A stretch of DNA of 64,000 bases, taken from contig NZ_PPXQ01000002.1 of NCBI RefSeq assembly GCF_004798585.1, positions 248,001-312,000 of the forward strand. The letters run 5' to 3'. Source of the stretch: Massilia sp. Mn16-1_5 (GTDB taxonomy: Bacteria > Pseudomonadota > Gammaproteobacteria > Burkholderiales > Burkholderiaceae_D). Below, in pieces: positions 1-9,436 of this stretch; within the stretch, counting starts at the first letter, position 1; every line of letters starts with the position of its first letter. The notes beneath the pieces are model-generated. The model had not been told where the DNA came from and did not search any database. It was given only the letters and a program-made list of their open reading frames with translations. Made by a program: the position numbers and the translations under genes.

Positions 1-1
1 G

Positions 2-3000
2 CGCCTGCGCGAGCGGGCGCACAGCACCCCGCAGCGCGTCGCCTATACCTTCCTGCGCGAGGACGGCGTCGCACAGGATATCGGCTACGCCGAACTGGCC
101 GCGCGCGTCGATGCGCTGGCCGGACACATGCTGCACCATGCCGCACCGGGCCAGCGCGCCTTGCTGCTGTACCCGGCGGGGATCGACTTCATCGTCGCCT
201 TCTTCGCCTGCCTGGCGGCCGGCATCCATGCCGTGCCGGCCGCGCCCGCGCACCGCGCCCGCGATTGCGCGCGCTTGGAGGCGCTGCTGGCCGACGCCGC
301 GCCGGCGCTGGTGCTGTGCGCGCCTGAGGCGCACGCGGCCTGCGCGGCGGCGCTGGCGCGTGCCGGCTGCACGGCGCCCCTGTTGCGGGAACCAGGCACG
401 GCAGGCGCCGCCGCCTTGCCGCGGCCGGCCCTCGATGCCGTTGCTTTTCTCCAGTACACCTCGGGTTCCACCGGCCAGCCGAAGGGCGTCGAAGTCACCC
501 ATGCGAACATCGCCGCCAACGTCGCGGCGATCGGCAGCGCCTTCGGCTTCCGGCCGGAGACGGTGATGGTGAGCTGGCTGCCGCCTTTCCACGACATGGG
601 CCTGATCGGCAGCATCGCCGCGCCTTTGATGCTCGGCTTTCGCTCGGTGCTGATGGCGCCGGGCAGCTTCCTGCGCAGGCCAGGCGCCTGGCTGGAAGCG
701 GTCACGCGCTACTCCGCCACCTGCAGCGGCGGACCGAACTTCGCCTGGGACCTCTGCCTGCGCCGCATCCAGGGCGCGCAGAAGGCGCAGCTCGACCTCT
801 CCAGCCTGGAGGTGCTCTACAATGGCGCGGAACCGGTACGCGCCACGACGCTGGAGGCGTTCATGGAGGCCTTCGGCCCCTGCGGCCTGCGCCGCGAAGC
901 CCTGTTTCCGTGCTACGGCATGGCCGAGGCCACGCTGCTGGTGGCGGGCGGCCCGCGTGGACGCGCGCCGCGCATGCTGGCGCTGGACACGGCGGCGCTG
1001 GAGCGCGGCGCGGTGCGCGAAGCGCATCGAGGCCAGGCCGGCAGCCGGCTGCTGGTCAGCTGCGGTCCGGGCGCGCCGGGCGTCGCCCTGGCCGTGGTCG
1101 ATCCGGCGCGCGCCACCCCAAGGGCGGAGGGCGAGATCGGCGAACTCTGGATCGCCGGCCCCGCCGTCGCCCGCGGCTACCATGCGCGCCCCCAGGACAG
1201 CGCCCGCAGCTTCGGCCTCCGGATCGCCGATGCGCCGGCCGCCTGGCAAGGCGCGCGCTGGCTGCGCAGCGGCGACCTCGGCTTCGTGCGCGACGGCGAA
1301 GTCTATATCACGGGCCGCCGCAAGGACGTCATCGTGATCCACGGCCGCAAGATCCACGCCCAGGACGTCGAAGCGCTGGCCGAAAGCGCTGCCGCCGAAC
1401 TCGCGCCGAACAGCTGCGCCGCCTTCGCGCTGGACGGCGAGGGCAAGGAAGGTGGCGAGCGCCTGGCCCTGGTGGTCGAGGCGACGCGGGCGCTGGCGCG
1501 CGGCGGCGACCTTGATGCGCTGGCGCGTTCGATCCGCGCCGGGGTGACGGCCGGCACCGGCGTGGCGCTGCAGCTGCTGGCCTTTGTCGCGCCCGGCGCG
1601 TTCCCGCGCACCACCAGCGGCAAGGTCCAGCGCGCGCGCTGTAAGGAGCTGCTGCGGCGGGGCGCCTTGCCCCTGCTGGCCGTGCGCACGGCGCATGCCG
1701 GGGGCAGCGAGGGCAGCGCGGGCAGCGCGGGAAGCGCAACCCGCGCCGATGCCGCCATCGACTGGCTGCGTGGTTACGCGGCGCGCAGGCTCGACTCGCG
1801 CCTGGCCGACGAGCGCCGCTCGCTGGCGCCGCACGTCCTGCTCGATTTCGGCGCCCGCGGCCTGCTCGGGCTGCAGGCGCCGCTCACCAAAGGCGGCCTG
1901 GCGCTGGCCACGACGGACCTGGTGCGCGTGATGGCGCAGCTGGCCGCGCTCGACCTGAGCCTGGCGACCCTGGTCGGCGTACACAACGGTCTCGGCTTGC
2001 GCCCGCTGCTGCGCTTCGGGACCGAGGCGCTGCGCGCCCAGTGGCTGCCGGTGCTGGCGGGCGGGCGCCAGCTGGCCGCCTACGCGCTGAGCGAGCCGCA
2101 GGCCGGATCGAACCCGCGCGCGATCGGCAGCCGCGCCGAACGGGTCGAGGGCGGCTGGCGCCTCGACGGCGAGAAGCACCTGATCGGCCTGGCCGCCTGG
2201 GCCGGCGTGCTGACGGTGTTCGCGCGCGCTTTCGACCCGGCGGGACGGGCGCTGGGGACGATCGCGCTGCTGGTTCCGGCCGATGCGCCCGGCCTGGTTC
2301 TGGGACCGGAAGCGCTGACGATGGGCATGCGCGCGATGCCGCAGAGTGCGCTGCGTTTCGAGGGCGTGTATGTGCCGGACGCCCAGGTGCTGGGCGAACC
2401 CGGCGCCGGCATGGAGGTGGCCCAGGATGCGATGGGCTTCGCGCGCCTGGGCATCGGCGCCCTGTGCGTGGGCGCGATGCAGCGCTGCCTGCAATTGATG
2501 GCGCGCTATGCGGCGCGGCGCGACATCGCCGGCGGGCGCCTGCTCGACAACCCGGTGACGCTGCTGCGCCTGCACGAAGTCGATTGCGCCATCGAGGCAG
2601 CGCAGGCCCTGGTCGACGCGCTGGCGGACGAGATCGATGCCGGCACAGCGCTGCCGCTTGACGCCTGCAGCGCCTGCAAATGCGTGCTCTCGGAACTGCT
2701 GTGGGAGACGGTCGACCGCCTGGTGCAGATGCTGGGCGGGCGCGGCTACCTCGAGAACAACCTGGCGCCGCAACTGCTGCGCGACGCGCGCGTGCTGCGC
2801 ATCCTGGAAGGGCCGAGCGAAGCCTTGTACGCCCACCTCGGGGCGCTGGCGCGCCTGCCCGGCAATCCCTTGATGCGGGCGCTCGAGCGCCTCGGTGGGC
2901 CGGGGCAGGCCGCCTGGCCCACCCAGCTGCCTGCGCAGGGCGGCGGCGCCTGGCAGGACGTGCGCAACGGCGAATTCGCCGCCTGGACGCTGCTGGCGGC

Positions 3001-3625
3001 CGCCGCGCGCGGTGACGCTGCCGCCTGGGCGCGCCGCCGTCTCGACCTGCTGCGCCATGCGATCGAGGCCGAGAGTGGGGCGGCGGCGATTGCGCCCTCG
3101 GCCGGCGCGCTGCTGGCGCGCGTCGCGCAGCACGCGCGGGCGATCGGCGACGTCGAGCAGGATGCGCCGGGAGAAGCGGGCGGGCTCGATCCCTTGCTGC
3201 GCCGGGCGGCGCCCGACATCGCGGCGGCTCCGGTGGCGGCACCGGCCGCACCGTCCAGCCTGGAACTGGTGCGTGCCTGCGTCGCCCGCTGGCTGCGCGA
3301 GGGCGGGCTGGGGGACGGGCCAAATGAGGAGCTGCCGGGCATCGCCGTGGACGTGGCGGCAGAGCGGGACGGCGGCGGCGCGGCATGCGAGCGTGAGGAC
3401 TGGAACGTCGACACGCCGTTCAGCGACCTCGGTATCGATTCGCTGGCCTCGGTGCCGCTGGCGCTCGAGATCGAGCAGGCCGGCGGGGTGCCGGTCAGCG
3501 CCGAGCTGCTCTATGACTACCCGACGGTGCGCGCACTGGCCGCGTATATAGACGAGCAGCGAGACGAGCAGCGCGATGAGCGCTGCACGGAGCCAGGCGG
3601 CGAGCGGCGGGTGCACGCGGCATAG
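2..3625 (+). CDS. Fatty-acyl-AMP ligase / acyl-CoA dehydrogenase / acyl carrier protein fusion, 5' end outside window
   Basis: The reading frame is open from the first bases, so the N-terminus lies to the left of the window; at least 1,200 residues are visible. Three domains follow in order. An adenylating domain (to about nt 1670) has the P-loop YTSGSTGQPKGV, the CYGMAEATLLVAGG segment typical of fatty-acyl-AMP ligases, RSGDLGF, GRRKDVIVIHGRK and TTSGKVQR. An acyl-CoA dehydrogenase domain (about nt 1740-2900) has SEPQAGSNP and, near its end, RILEGPSEALY, where the Glu occupies the usual catalytic-base position. A C-terminal carrier domain has DLGIDSLAS, whose Ser is the phosphopantetheine site. 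In known systems such proteins activate a fatty acid as its adenylate, load it on the carrier and can desaturate it as a starter for lipopeptide or polyketide assembly. Partner genes are not visible here. The family call is firm; the product is unknown. Confidence 0.88.
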   Translation, partial: RLRERAHSTPQRVAYTFLREDGVAQDIGYAELAARVDALAGHMLHHAAPGQRALLLYPAGIDFIVAFFACLAAGIHAVPAAPAHRARDCARLEALLADAAPALVLCAPEAHAACAAALARAGCTAPLLREPGTAGAAALPRPALDAVAFLQYTSGSTGQPKGVEVTHANIAANVAAIGSAFGFRPETVMVSWLPPFHDMGLIGSIAAPLMLGFRSVLMAPGSFLRRPGAWLEAVTRYSATCSGGPNFAWDLCLRRIQGAQKAQLDLSSLEVLYNGAEPVRATTLEAFMEAFGPCGLRREALFPCYGMAEATLLVAGGPRGRAPRMLALDTAALERGAVREAHRGQAGSRLLVSCGPGAPGVALAVVDPARATPRAEGEIGELWIAGPAVARGYHARPQDSARSFGLRIADAPAAWQGARWLRSGDLGFVRDGEVYITGRRKDVIVIHGRKIHAQDVEALAESAAAELAPNSCAAFALDGEGKEGGERLALVVEATRALARGGDLDALARSIRAGVTAGTGVALQLLAFVAPGAFPRTTSGKVQRARCKELLRRGALPLLAVRTAHAGGSEGSAGSAGSATRADAAIDWLRGYAARRLDSRLADERRSLAPHVLLDFGARGLLGLQAPLTKGGLALATTDLVRVMAQLAALDLSLATLVGVHNGLGLRPLLRFGTEALRAQWLPVLAGGRQLAAYALSEPQAGSNPRAIGSRAERVEGGWRLDGEKHLIGLAAWAGVLTVFARAFDPAGRALGTIALLVPADAPGLVLGPEALTMGMRAMPQSALRFEGVYVPDAQVLGEPGAGMEVAQDAMGFARLGIGALCVGAMQRCLQLMARYAARRDIAGGRLLDNPVTLLRLHEVDCAIEAAQALVDALADEIDAGTALPLDACSACKCVLSELLWETVDRLVQMLGGRGYLENNLAPQLLRDARVLRILEGPSEALYAHLGALARLPGNPLMRALERLGGPGQAAWPTQLPAQGGGAWQDVRNGEFAAWTLLAAAARGDAAAWARRRLDLLRHAIEAESGAAAIAPSAGALLARVAQHARAIGDVEQDAPGEAGGLDPLLRRAAPDIAAAPVAAPAAPSSLELVRACVARWLREGGLGDGPNEELPGIAVDVAAERDGGGAACEREDWNVDTPFSDLGIDSLASVPLALEIEQAGGVPVSAELLYDYPTVRALAAYIDEQRDEQRDERCTEPGGERRVHAA

Positions 3626-3708
3626 CGAAGCAGGGAAGGCGGGCGAGGGCGGTGCCCGCTTGACACGCATCGGGGTAAAATAGCCGCTTTACCCTTTCGC
3701 TTTTCGCC

Positions 3709-5106
3709 ATGACCGTCCGCACTCCCGTTCGTACACGCTTTGCTCCCAGCCCGACCGGCTATCTCCACCTCGGCGGCGCGCGCACCGCGCTGTATTCCTG
3801 GGCCTACGCCCGCCACTTCGGCGGCACCTTCATCCTGCGCATCGAAGACACCGACCTCGAGCGTTCGACGCCGGAAGCGGTGCAGGCGATCCTGGACGGC
3901 ATGCAGTGGCTCGGCCTGTCGCACGACGAAGGCCCGTTCTACCAGATGCAGCGCATGGACCGCTACCGCGAAGTCGTCAAGGGCATGCTGGAAGCCGGCA
4001 CCGCCTACCTCTGTTACTGCTCGCCGGAAGAAGTCGAAGCGATGCGCGAACGCATGCGCGCGGCCGGCGAAAAACCGCGCTACGACGGCACCTGGCGTCC
4101 GGAGCCGGGCAAGGTCTTGCCGCCGGTGCCTGAAGGCGTCAAGCCGGTGGTGCGCTTCAAGAATCCGCTGGACGGCGAGGTGACCTGGAACGACGTGGTC
4201 AAGGGTCCGATCACGATCGCCAACAAGGAGCTCGACGACCTGATCATCGCGCGTCCGGACGGCACGCCGACCTACAACTTCTGCGTCTCCGTGGACGACT
4301 GGGACATGCAGATCACCCACGTGCTGCGCGGCGACGACCACGTGAACAATACGCCGCGCCAGATCAACATCCTGCGCGCGCTGGGCGCCGAGCTGCCGCA
4401 GTACGGCCACCTGCCGATGATCCTGGGCCCGGACGGCCAGAAGCTGTCCAAGCGCCACGGCGCCGTCAGCGTGATGCAGTATCCGGAGCAGGGCTATCTG
4501 CCGGAAGCGATGCTGAACTACCTGGCGCGCCTGGGCTGGAGCCACGGCGACGATGAGATCTTCTCGATGGAACAGTTCACCGAGTGGTTCAACCTCGAGC
4601 ACCTGACCGCCTCGGCCGCCCAGTTCAATCCCGAAAAGCTGGCCTGGCTGAACAACCACTACATCAAGGCCGCCGACAACGCGCGCCTGGCCGAGCTGGC
4701 GCGGCCGAAAATGGAAGGCGCGCAGTTCGACGGCGCACCTGAGCTTCCTGCCGTGCTGGCGCTGGTGAAGGACCGCGCCAACACGATCAATGAACTCGCC
4801 GATGCCGCCATGCTGTTCTTCCGCCAGCCGGCACCAAGTGCGGAGCTGATGAGCCAGCACCTGACCGACGCCGTCAAGCCGGCGCTGGCCGCATTCGCCG
4901 AGCGCTGCCGGACGGTTGAGTGGAACAAGGCCGCGATCGCCGCCATGCTCAAGGAAGTGCTGGCCGCCCATGGTCTCAAGATGCCGCAGATCGCGATGCC
5001 GCTGCGCCTGCTCGTCACCGGCCAGCTGCAAACGCCGGCGATCGACGCGGTGCTGGAACTGTTCGGCCGCGAGACCGTGCTGGCGCGCGTAGGGAAGGGG
5101 CTGTAA
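3709..5106 (+). CDS. gltX: Glutamate--tRNA ligase
   Basis: A class I aminoacyl-tRNA synthetase of 465 residues, the usual length for bacterial GluRS. It charges tRNA-Glu with glutamate in the cytoplasm. The N-terminus carries the HIGH-type motif in [18 protein letters not shown], and the KMSKS-type loop is KLSKRHG near residue 245. The start is the first ATG of the frame, 83 bp after the fusion gene upstream. A -10-like TAAAAT lies at 3676-3681, but the TTGACA at 3660-3665 is only 10 bp from it, so the promoter is uncertain. Three tRNA-Glu genes lie immediately downstream, so enzyme and substrate are encoded together. Confidence 0.98.
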   Translation: MTVRTPVRTRFAPSPTGYLHLGGARTALYSWAYARHFGGTFILRIEDTDLERSTPEAVQAILDGMQWLGLSHDEGPFYQMQRMDRYREVVKGMLEAGTAYLCYCSPEEVEAMRERMRAAGEKPRYDGTWRPEPGKVLPPVPEGVKPVVRFKNPLDGEVTWNDVVKGPITIANKELDDLIIARPDGTPTYNFCVSVDDWDMQITHVLRGDDHVNNTPRQINILRALGAELPQYGHLPMILGPDGQKLSKRHGAVSVMQYPEQGYLPEAMLNYLARLGWSHGDDEIFSMEQFTEWFNLEHLTASAAQFNPEKLAWLNNHYIKAADNARLAELARPKMEGAQFDGAPELPAVLALVKDRANTINELADAAMLFFRQPAPSAELMSQHLTDAVKPALAAFAERCRTVEWNKAAIAAMLKEVLAAHGLKMPQIAMPLRLLVTGQLQTPAIDAVLELFGRETVLARVGKGL

Positions 5107-5161
5107 TCGGGAAGCGAATATCGTGGGACGAACATTCCCTCGATATTCGTCAAATCGGTAT

Positions 5162-5190
5162 TTGCGTAATGCAAGAACCCCCGCTATAAT
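5162..5190 (+). promoter_or_regulatory. Sigma-70-type promoter of the tRNA cluster
   Basis: TTGCGT at 5162-5167 and TATAAT at 5185-5190 are separated by exactly 17 bp. The first tRNA begins 19 bp after the -10 element. This is the best promoter match in the region and probably drives the tRNA array independently of gltX. Confidence 0.8.
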
Positions 5191-5209
5191 GCTCGCACTT
5201 CAGCAGTAC

Positions 5210-5285
<76 letters not shown>

Positions 5286-5314
5286 CTTTGAAGTGTAGTA
5301 ATCGGTAGTTCAGG

Positions 5315-5390
5315 GTCCCCATCGTCTAGAGGCCTAGGACATCACCCTTTCACGGTGAGTACCGGGGTTCGAATCCCCGTGGGGACGCCA
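5315..5390 (+). tRNA. tRNA-Glu (anticodon TTC)
   Basis: A 76-nt cloverleaf with encoded CCA. The acceptor stem is GTCCCCA / TGGGGAC, the anticodon stem is TCACC / GGTGA, and the loop contains TTC. It is the first of three identical copies, 29 nt after tRNA-Ala and presumably on the same transcript. Confidence 0.97.
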
Positions 5391-5458
5391 AGGTTTTGGC
5401 AGAGGTTTTGCCGGAAGCTGCGCCAGCGGCAGCAGTAGTAGATGTAAAAGCAGTATGT

Positions 5459-5464
5459 TATAAT
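5459..5464 (+). promoter_or_regulatory. Possible internal -10 element before the second tRNA-Ala
   Basis: A perfect TATAAT hexamer sits 14 bp before the second tRNA-Ala. No convincing -35 lies at 16-18 bp, so it may be a secondary internal promoter or chance. Confidence 0.35.
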
Positions 5465-5478
5465 GTTGTTTTCCCGTA

Positions 5479-5554
<76 letters not shown>

Positions 5555-5585
5555 CGTAGGAAAAACAATGTTGTAGCAGTCCAGG

Positions 5586-5661
5586 GTCCCCATCGTCTAG
5601 AGGCCTAGGACATCACCCTTTCACGGTGAGTACCGGGGTTCGAATCCCCGTGGGGACGCCA
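5586..5661 (+). tRNA. tRNA-Glu (anticodon TTC), second copy
   Basis: Identical to the tRNA-Glu at 5315, with encoded CCA; 31 nt after the second tRNA-Ala. Confidence 0.97.
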
Positions 5662-5705
5662 AGAATTCGGCAGTAGCAGTATAGTAGTAATCGATACAGT
5701 TTTAG

Positions 5706-5781
5706 GTCCCCATCGTCTAGAGGCCTAGGACATCACCCTTTCACGGTGAGTACCGGGGTTCGAATCCCCGTGGGGACGCCA
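5706..5781 (+). tRNA. tRNA-Glu (anticodon TTC), third copy
   Basis: The third identical tRNA-Glu, without an accompanying tRNA-Ala. A TATAGT hexamer lies 20 bp upstream at 5680-5685 but has no clear -35. A terminator follows 8 nt after the CCA end. Confidence 0.97.
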
Positions 5782-5789
5782 GTTAGTGC

Positions 5790-5815
5790 AAAAAGCCGCC
5801 TTGTGCGGCTTTTTG
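5790..5815 (+). terminator. Intrinsic terminator of the tRNA array
   Basis: AAAAAGCCGC and GCGGCTTTTT form a stem around a short TTGT-type loop and end in a T-run. It lies directly after the last tRNA and only 31 bp before the earP start codon. Confidence 0.9.
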
Positions 5816-5846
5816 CTTTTCTACGTTTCTCTCCCGTCGAGCATCC

Positions 5847-6998
5847 ATGTCCGCTTCCCCCCTGACTCTGGCCATCTTCTGCAAGGTCGTCGACAACTAC
5901 GGCGACATCGGCATCTGCTGGCGTCTCGCGCGCCAGCTGCAGCGCGAACATGGCGTGGCGGTCACGCTCTGGGTCGACGACCTGGCCAGCTTCCGCCGCA
6001 TCTGTCCCGAGGTGGATATCGACGCTGCGACCCAGCAAGTGCAGGGCGTGGCCGTGCATCACTGGCGCGGCCAGGACGACGACTACACGCCCGCGGATGT
6101 GGCCGACATCGTCATCGAGTTTTTTGCAGTAGATATCCCTCCTCGCTACGCCGAAGCGATGGCGGCGCGCACGCCGCGTCCGGTCTGGCTGAACCTGGAA
6201 GGCTTGACGGCGGAAGAGTGGGTCGAAGGCTGCCATCGCCTGCCGTCGATGCACCCGCGCCTGAAGCTGACCAAGCATTTCTTCTTCCCCGGCTTTACGA
6301 ATCAGACCGGTGGTCTGCTGCGCGAGGCGGGCTTGGCAAGCGAGCGCGAAGCCTTCCTCGGCCAGCCGCAGCAGGTACGGGCCTTCCTGCACGGCCTCGG
6401 TTTGCCCGATGCCGAGATCGACGCCTATAAAGTGTCGTTGTTCTGCTATCCGCATGCGCCGGTGGCCGAGTTGTTCGCGGCCTGGCAGGGCGGCGGCGAA
6501 CGCTTGACCTGCCTGGTGCCTGAAGGCGTGGCCGCAGGGGCGGTCGAGGCTTTCCTCGGCGGTCCGGGCCGCGCCGGCGCGGTCGCCACGCGCGGCAATC
6601 TGACGGTGCGCGTGCTGCCCTTCGTGCCGCAACCGGACTACGACCGCCTGCTGTGGGCTTGCGACTTGAACTTCGTGCGCGGCGAGGATTCCTGGGTGCG
6701 CGCCCAGTGGGCCGGCAAGCCTTTCGTCTGGCATATTTATCCGCAAGACGAGAATCTGCACCACAAGAAGCTGCGGGCTTTCCTCGGCCGTTATGCGCCC
6801 GACATCGACAGCCTGCAAAGCGTGATGCTGCAATGGAATGGTGCTGCTGCGCACCCCGCGAGCTGGTCCGAGCTGTGGTCGGCATTGCAGGGCGACAAGG
6901 AGCGTATCGAGACCCGCTCGCGCGTGTGGCAGGCGCGGATGTTGGAAAACGGCGACCTCGCAACGAACCTGCTCGCCTTCGCCGCTTCACTGCGTTAG
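5847..6998 (+). CDS. earP: EF-P arginine rhamnosyltransferase EarP
   Basis: 383 residues of the EarP (DUF2331) family, which transfers rhamnose from dTDP-rhamnose to Arg32 of elongation factor P so that EF-P can rescue ribosomes stalled on polyproline. The N-terminus has the family's [19 protein letters not shown] signature. The C-terminal half includes [20 protein letters not shown], matching the nucleotide-sugar pocket region of the family. efp is the next gene, 68 bp away, and its product has Arg at position 32, which strongly supports the call. No good Shine-Dalgarno or promoter is seen in the 31 bp between the tRNA terminator and the ATG. Confidence 0.95.
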   Translation: MSASPLTLAIFCKVVDNYGDIGICWRLARQLQREHGVAVTLWVDDLASFRRICPEVDIDAATQQVQGVAVHHWRGQDDDYTPADVADIVIEFFAVDIPPRYAEAMAARTPRPVWLNLEGLTAEEWVEGCHRLPSMHPRLKLTKHFFFPGFTNQTGGLLREAGLASEREAFLGQPQQVRAFLHGLGLPDAEIDAYKVSLFCYPHAPVAELFAAWQGGGERLTCLVPEGVAAGAVEAFLGGPGRAGAVATRGNLTVRVLPFVPQPDYDRLLWACDLNFVRGEDSWVRAQWAGKPFVWHIYPQDENLHHKKLRAFLGRYAPDIDSLQSVMLQWNGAAAHPASWSELWSALQGDKERIETRSRVWQARMLENGDLATNLLAFAASLR

Positions 6999-7024
6999 GC
7001 ACGGCTCGCGTTACGTGGTATCAT
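6995..7024 (+). promoter_or_regulatory. Candidate efp promoter
   Basis: TTAGGC at 6995-7000 and TATCAT at 7019-7024 are 18 bp apart. TGG directly before the -10 gives an extended -10 element. It overlaps the earP stop codon and would give a leader of about 36 nt before efp. Confidence 0.5.
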
Positions 7025-7066
7025 GCTCTGTTACTGCAACCCCCTTTTTTAGATACTCATAATCCT

Positions 7067-7642
7067 ATGAAACCCGCAAAAGAGATTCGTGTCGGCAACA
7101 TCATCATGGTTGATGAAAAGCCTTTTATCGTCCTGCGTTCCGATGTCAACGGCTCGAGCCGCACGGGCTTCACCTACAAGTGGAAGATGAAAAATCTTCT
7201 GACCAACGCACCGCTGGAAAACGTGTTCCGCGGCGATGACAAGTTCGACGTCGTCGTGCTGGACAAGAAGCCGGTCACCTACTCGTACTTCGCCGATCCG
7301 CTGTACGTCTTCATGGACGAAGAGTACAACCAGTTCGAAATCGAAGAAGAGAACCTGGGCGACGCGCTGCACTACCTGAAAGACGGTATGGAATGCGAAG
7401 CCGTGTTCTACGACGGCAAGGCCATCTCGGTCGAACTGCCGACCACCATCGCACGCCAGGTCGTCTACTCGGAACCAGCCGTCAAGGGCAACACCTCGGG
7501 CAACGTCCTGAAGGAAGCCAAGATCGAGAACGCCATCGAAGCCCACCAGCACATCGTCATGGTGCCGCTGTTCGTGAGCCAGGACGACACCATCGAGATC
7601 GACACCCGCACCAACGAATACAAGCGCGTCGTACGCAACTAA
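7067..7642 (+). CDS. efp: Elongation factor P
   Basis: 191 residues with the three-domain EF-P length. It binds stalled ribosomes between the P and E sites and promotes proline-proline bond formation. The loop that enters the peptidyl-transferase centre reads NGSSRTG, with Arg at residue 32. That is the residue rhamnosylated by EarP, in contrast to the Lys34 of E. coli EF-P. The ATG at 7067 gives the standard N-terminus [11 protein letters not shown]; the frame continues upstream only because earP overlaps it in another frame. Expressed with or just after earP. Confidence 0.98.
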   Translation: MKPAKEIRVGNIIMVDEKPFIVLRSDVNGSSRTGFTYKWKMKNLLTNAPLENVFRGDDKFDVVVLDKKPVTYSYFADPLYVFMDEEYNQFEIEEENLGDALHYLKDGMECEAVFYDGKAISVELPTTIARQVVYSEPAVKGNTSGNVLKEAKIENAIEAHQHIVMVPLFVSQDDTIEIDTRTNEYKRVVRN

Positions 7643-7677
7643 GCCGTAACTAAGACCAGCTTGTAGTCCGTTTTGCG

Positions 7678-7711
7678 AAAAAACGCTGCCTTCACCGGCA
7701 GCGTTTTTTTT
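7678..7711 (+). terminator. Intrinsic terminator after efp
   Basis: The GC-rich stem AACGCTGCC / GGCAGCGTT with a short TTCACC loop is followed by eight T residues. Confidence 0.92.
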
Positions 7712-7797
7712 CGTCTATTCGATTCAGCGGGAAATGGTGCTGAGTGGAAAGCACTGCTATGCTAGTGCTTTACTTATAAACAAGAGTGGAGAGACAG

Positions 7798-9393
7798 ATG
7801 GATCGCAGGGATTTCGTTCGACTGGGTGTAGCTGCCGGTGCAGTGGCGGGTGTAGCGGCAAACGCGGCAGCGGCACCGAAGGCCATGGCGGCCGACGACT
7901 TGCTGGATGCAGGCGTGCGCGAGCAGGGCGCGGTCATGGCCGCCGGCAAGACCAGTTCGCAGCAGCTCGTGAAACGCTACCTGGCGCGCATCGCCGCCGT
8001 CGACAAGGCCGGCCCGAAGATCAATTCCGTCATCGAACTCAATCCCGACGCGCTCGCCATTGCAGCCGAACTCGACCGTGAGCGCGCAGCCGGCAAGCTG
8101 CGCGGTCCGCTGCACGGCATTCCGGTCCTGCTGAAAGACAATATCGCCACCGGCGACAAGATGAGCACGAGCGCCGGTTCGCTGGCGCTGCACGGCGTGC
8201 GGGCTAAAAAAGACGCCTTCGTTGCCGAGCGCCTGCGCGCGGCCGGCGCCGTCATCATCGGCAAAACGAACCTGTCGGAATGGGCGAACATGCGCTCGAC
8301 CCATTCGGTCAGCGGCTGGAGCGGACGCGGCGGCCAGACCAGGAATCCGCATGCGCTGGACCGCAACCCGAGCGGCTCGAGCTCCGGTTCGGGCGCCGCG
8401 ATCGCGGCCAGCCTGGCCACGCTGGCGGTCGGCACCGAAACCGACGGTTCCATCGTCTCCCCGGCATCGAGCTGCGGCATCGTCGGCATCAAGCCGACCC
8501 TGGGCCTGGTCAGCCGCAGCGGCATCATCCCGATCGCCCACTCGCAGGATACGGCCGGTCCGATGACGCGCAGCGTCGCCGATGCCGCCCTGATGCTGGC
8601 GGCCATGACCGGCGTCGACAAGGACGATGCGGTCACGAAGGAGAGCAATGGCAAGGTCGCCGACTATGCCGCGGCCCTGCGTCTGGATGGCCTGCGCGGC
8701 AAGCGCATCGGCGTGGCGCGCGATTTCTTTGGCGGCAGCACGGTCATCGACGAGCTCATCGACAAGGAGCTGGCCGTCTTGCGCGCGCAGGGCGCGATCC
8801 TGGTCGACGTCAAGGTGCCGAACACGGACAAGTACGGCGAGACCGAGGTCGAAGTGCTGCTGCAGGAATTCACGCCGGACCTGGCCGCGTATCTGGCCGC
8901 CTACGCCCCGCATGCGCCGGTGAAGAACATGGCCGACGTGATCGCCTTTAACGAAAAGAACGCGGCGCGCGAGATGCCGTACTTCGGCCAGGAACACCTG
9001 ATCGCTTCGCAGAAGAAAGAGGGACTGGATTCGAAGGCCTACAAGGAAGCGCTGGCGAACAACCTGCGCTATTCGCGCGAAGAGGGCATCGACCAGGTCA
9101 TGCGCGAACACAAGCTCGATGCACTGGTGGCGCCGACCGGCGGCCTGGCCTGGCTGACCGACTACATCAACGGCGACCACTACGGCATGAGCTTCTCGTC
9201 GCCGGCGGCGGTGGCCGGCTATCCGCACGTCACGGTGCCGGCCGGCTTCGCACGCGGTCTGCCGGTCGGGATCTCGTTCGTGGGCGGCGCCTGGAGCGAG
9301 GCGACCCTGATCGGCATGGCCTATGCCTACGAGCAGGCCAGCAAGCGCCGCCGCGCGCCGGCCTTCCCGGGTACGGTCAACATCAAGGTCTAA
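7798..9393 (+). CDS. Amidase-signature family amidase, Tat-exported
   Basis: 531 residues from the ATG at 7798, which follows GGAGAG at a good distance; a GTG 12 bp earlier would remove that site. The N-terminus DRRDFVRLG followed by a hydrophobic Ala/Gly/Val stretch and APKAMAAD looks like a twin-arginine signal, so the enzyme probably acts in the periplasm. The amidase-signature core is intact: Lys113 in LLKDNIA, the NPSGSSSGSG loop with the cis-Ser near residue 195, and the nucleophile Ser218 in TETDGS. These three form the Ser-cisSer-Lys triad that hydrolyses amide bonds. The substrate cannot be read from the sequence. It stands alone between the efp terminator and a convergent gene. Confidence 0.9.
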   Translation: MDRRDFVRLGVAAGAVAGVAANAAAAPKAMAADDLLDAGVREQGAVMAAGKTSSQQLVKRYLARIAAVDKAGPKINSVIELNPDALAIAAELDRERAAGKLRGPLHGIPVLLKDNIATGDKMSTSAGSLALHGVRAKKDAFVAERLRAAGAVIIGKTNLSEWANMRSTHSVSGWSGRGGQTRNPHALDRNPSGSSSGSGAAIAASLATLAVGTETDGSIVSPASSCGIVGIKPTLGLVSRSGIIPIAHSQDTAGPMTRSVADAALMLAAMTGVDKDDAVTKESNGKVADYAAALRLDGLRGKRIGVARDFFGGSTVIDELIDKELAVLRAQGAILVDVKVPNTDKYGETEVEVLLQEFTPDLAAYLAAYAPHAPVKNMADVIAFNEKNAAREMPYFGQEHLIASQKKEGLDSKAYKEALANNLRYSREEGIDQVMREHKLDALVAPTGGLAWLTDYINGDHYGMSFSSPAAVAGYPHVTVPAGFARGLPVGISFVGGAWSEATLIGMAYAYEQASKRRRAPAFPGTVNIKV

Positions 9394-9436
9394 ACAATTG
9401 TTTGAGCGGCACAAACAGTTGTTTGTGCCGCCGGAA

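Noticed and set aside
3660..3681. TTGACA plus TAAAAT as gltX promoter
   Set aside because: The spacing is only 10 bp, too short for sigma-70. The -10 may still be used with another upstream contact.
6653..7066. N-terminally extended efp
   Set aside because: The longer frame overlaps earP in another frame; EF-P length and the Arg32 numbering fit the ATG at 7067.
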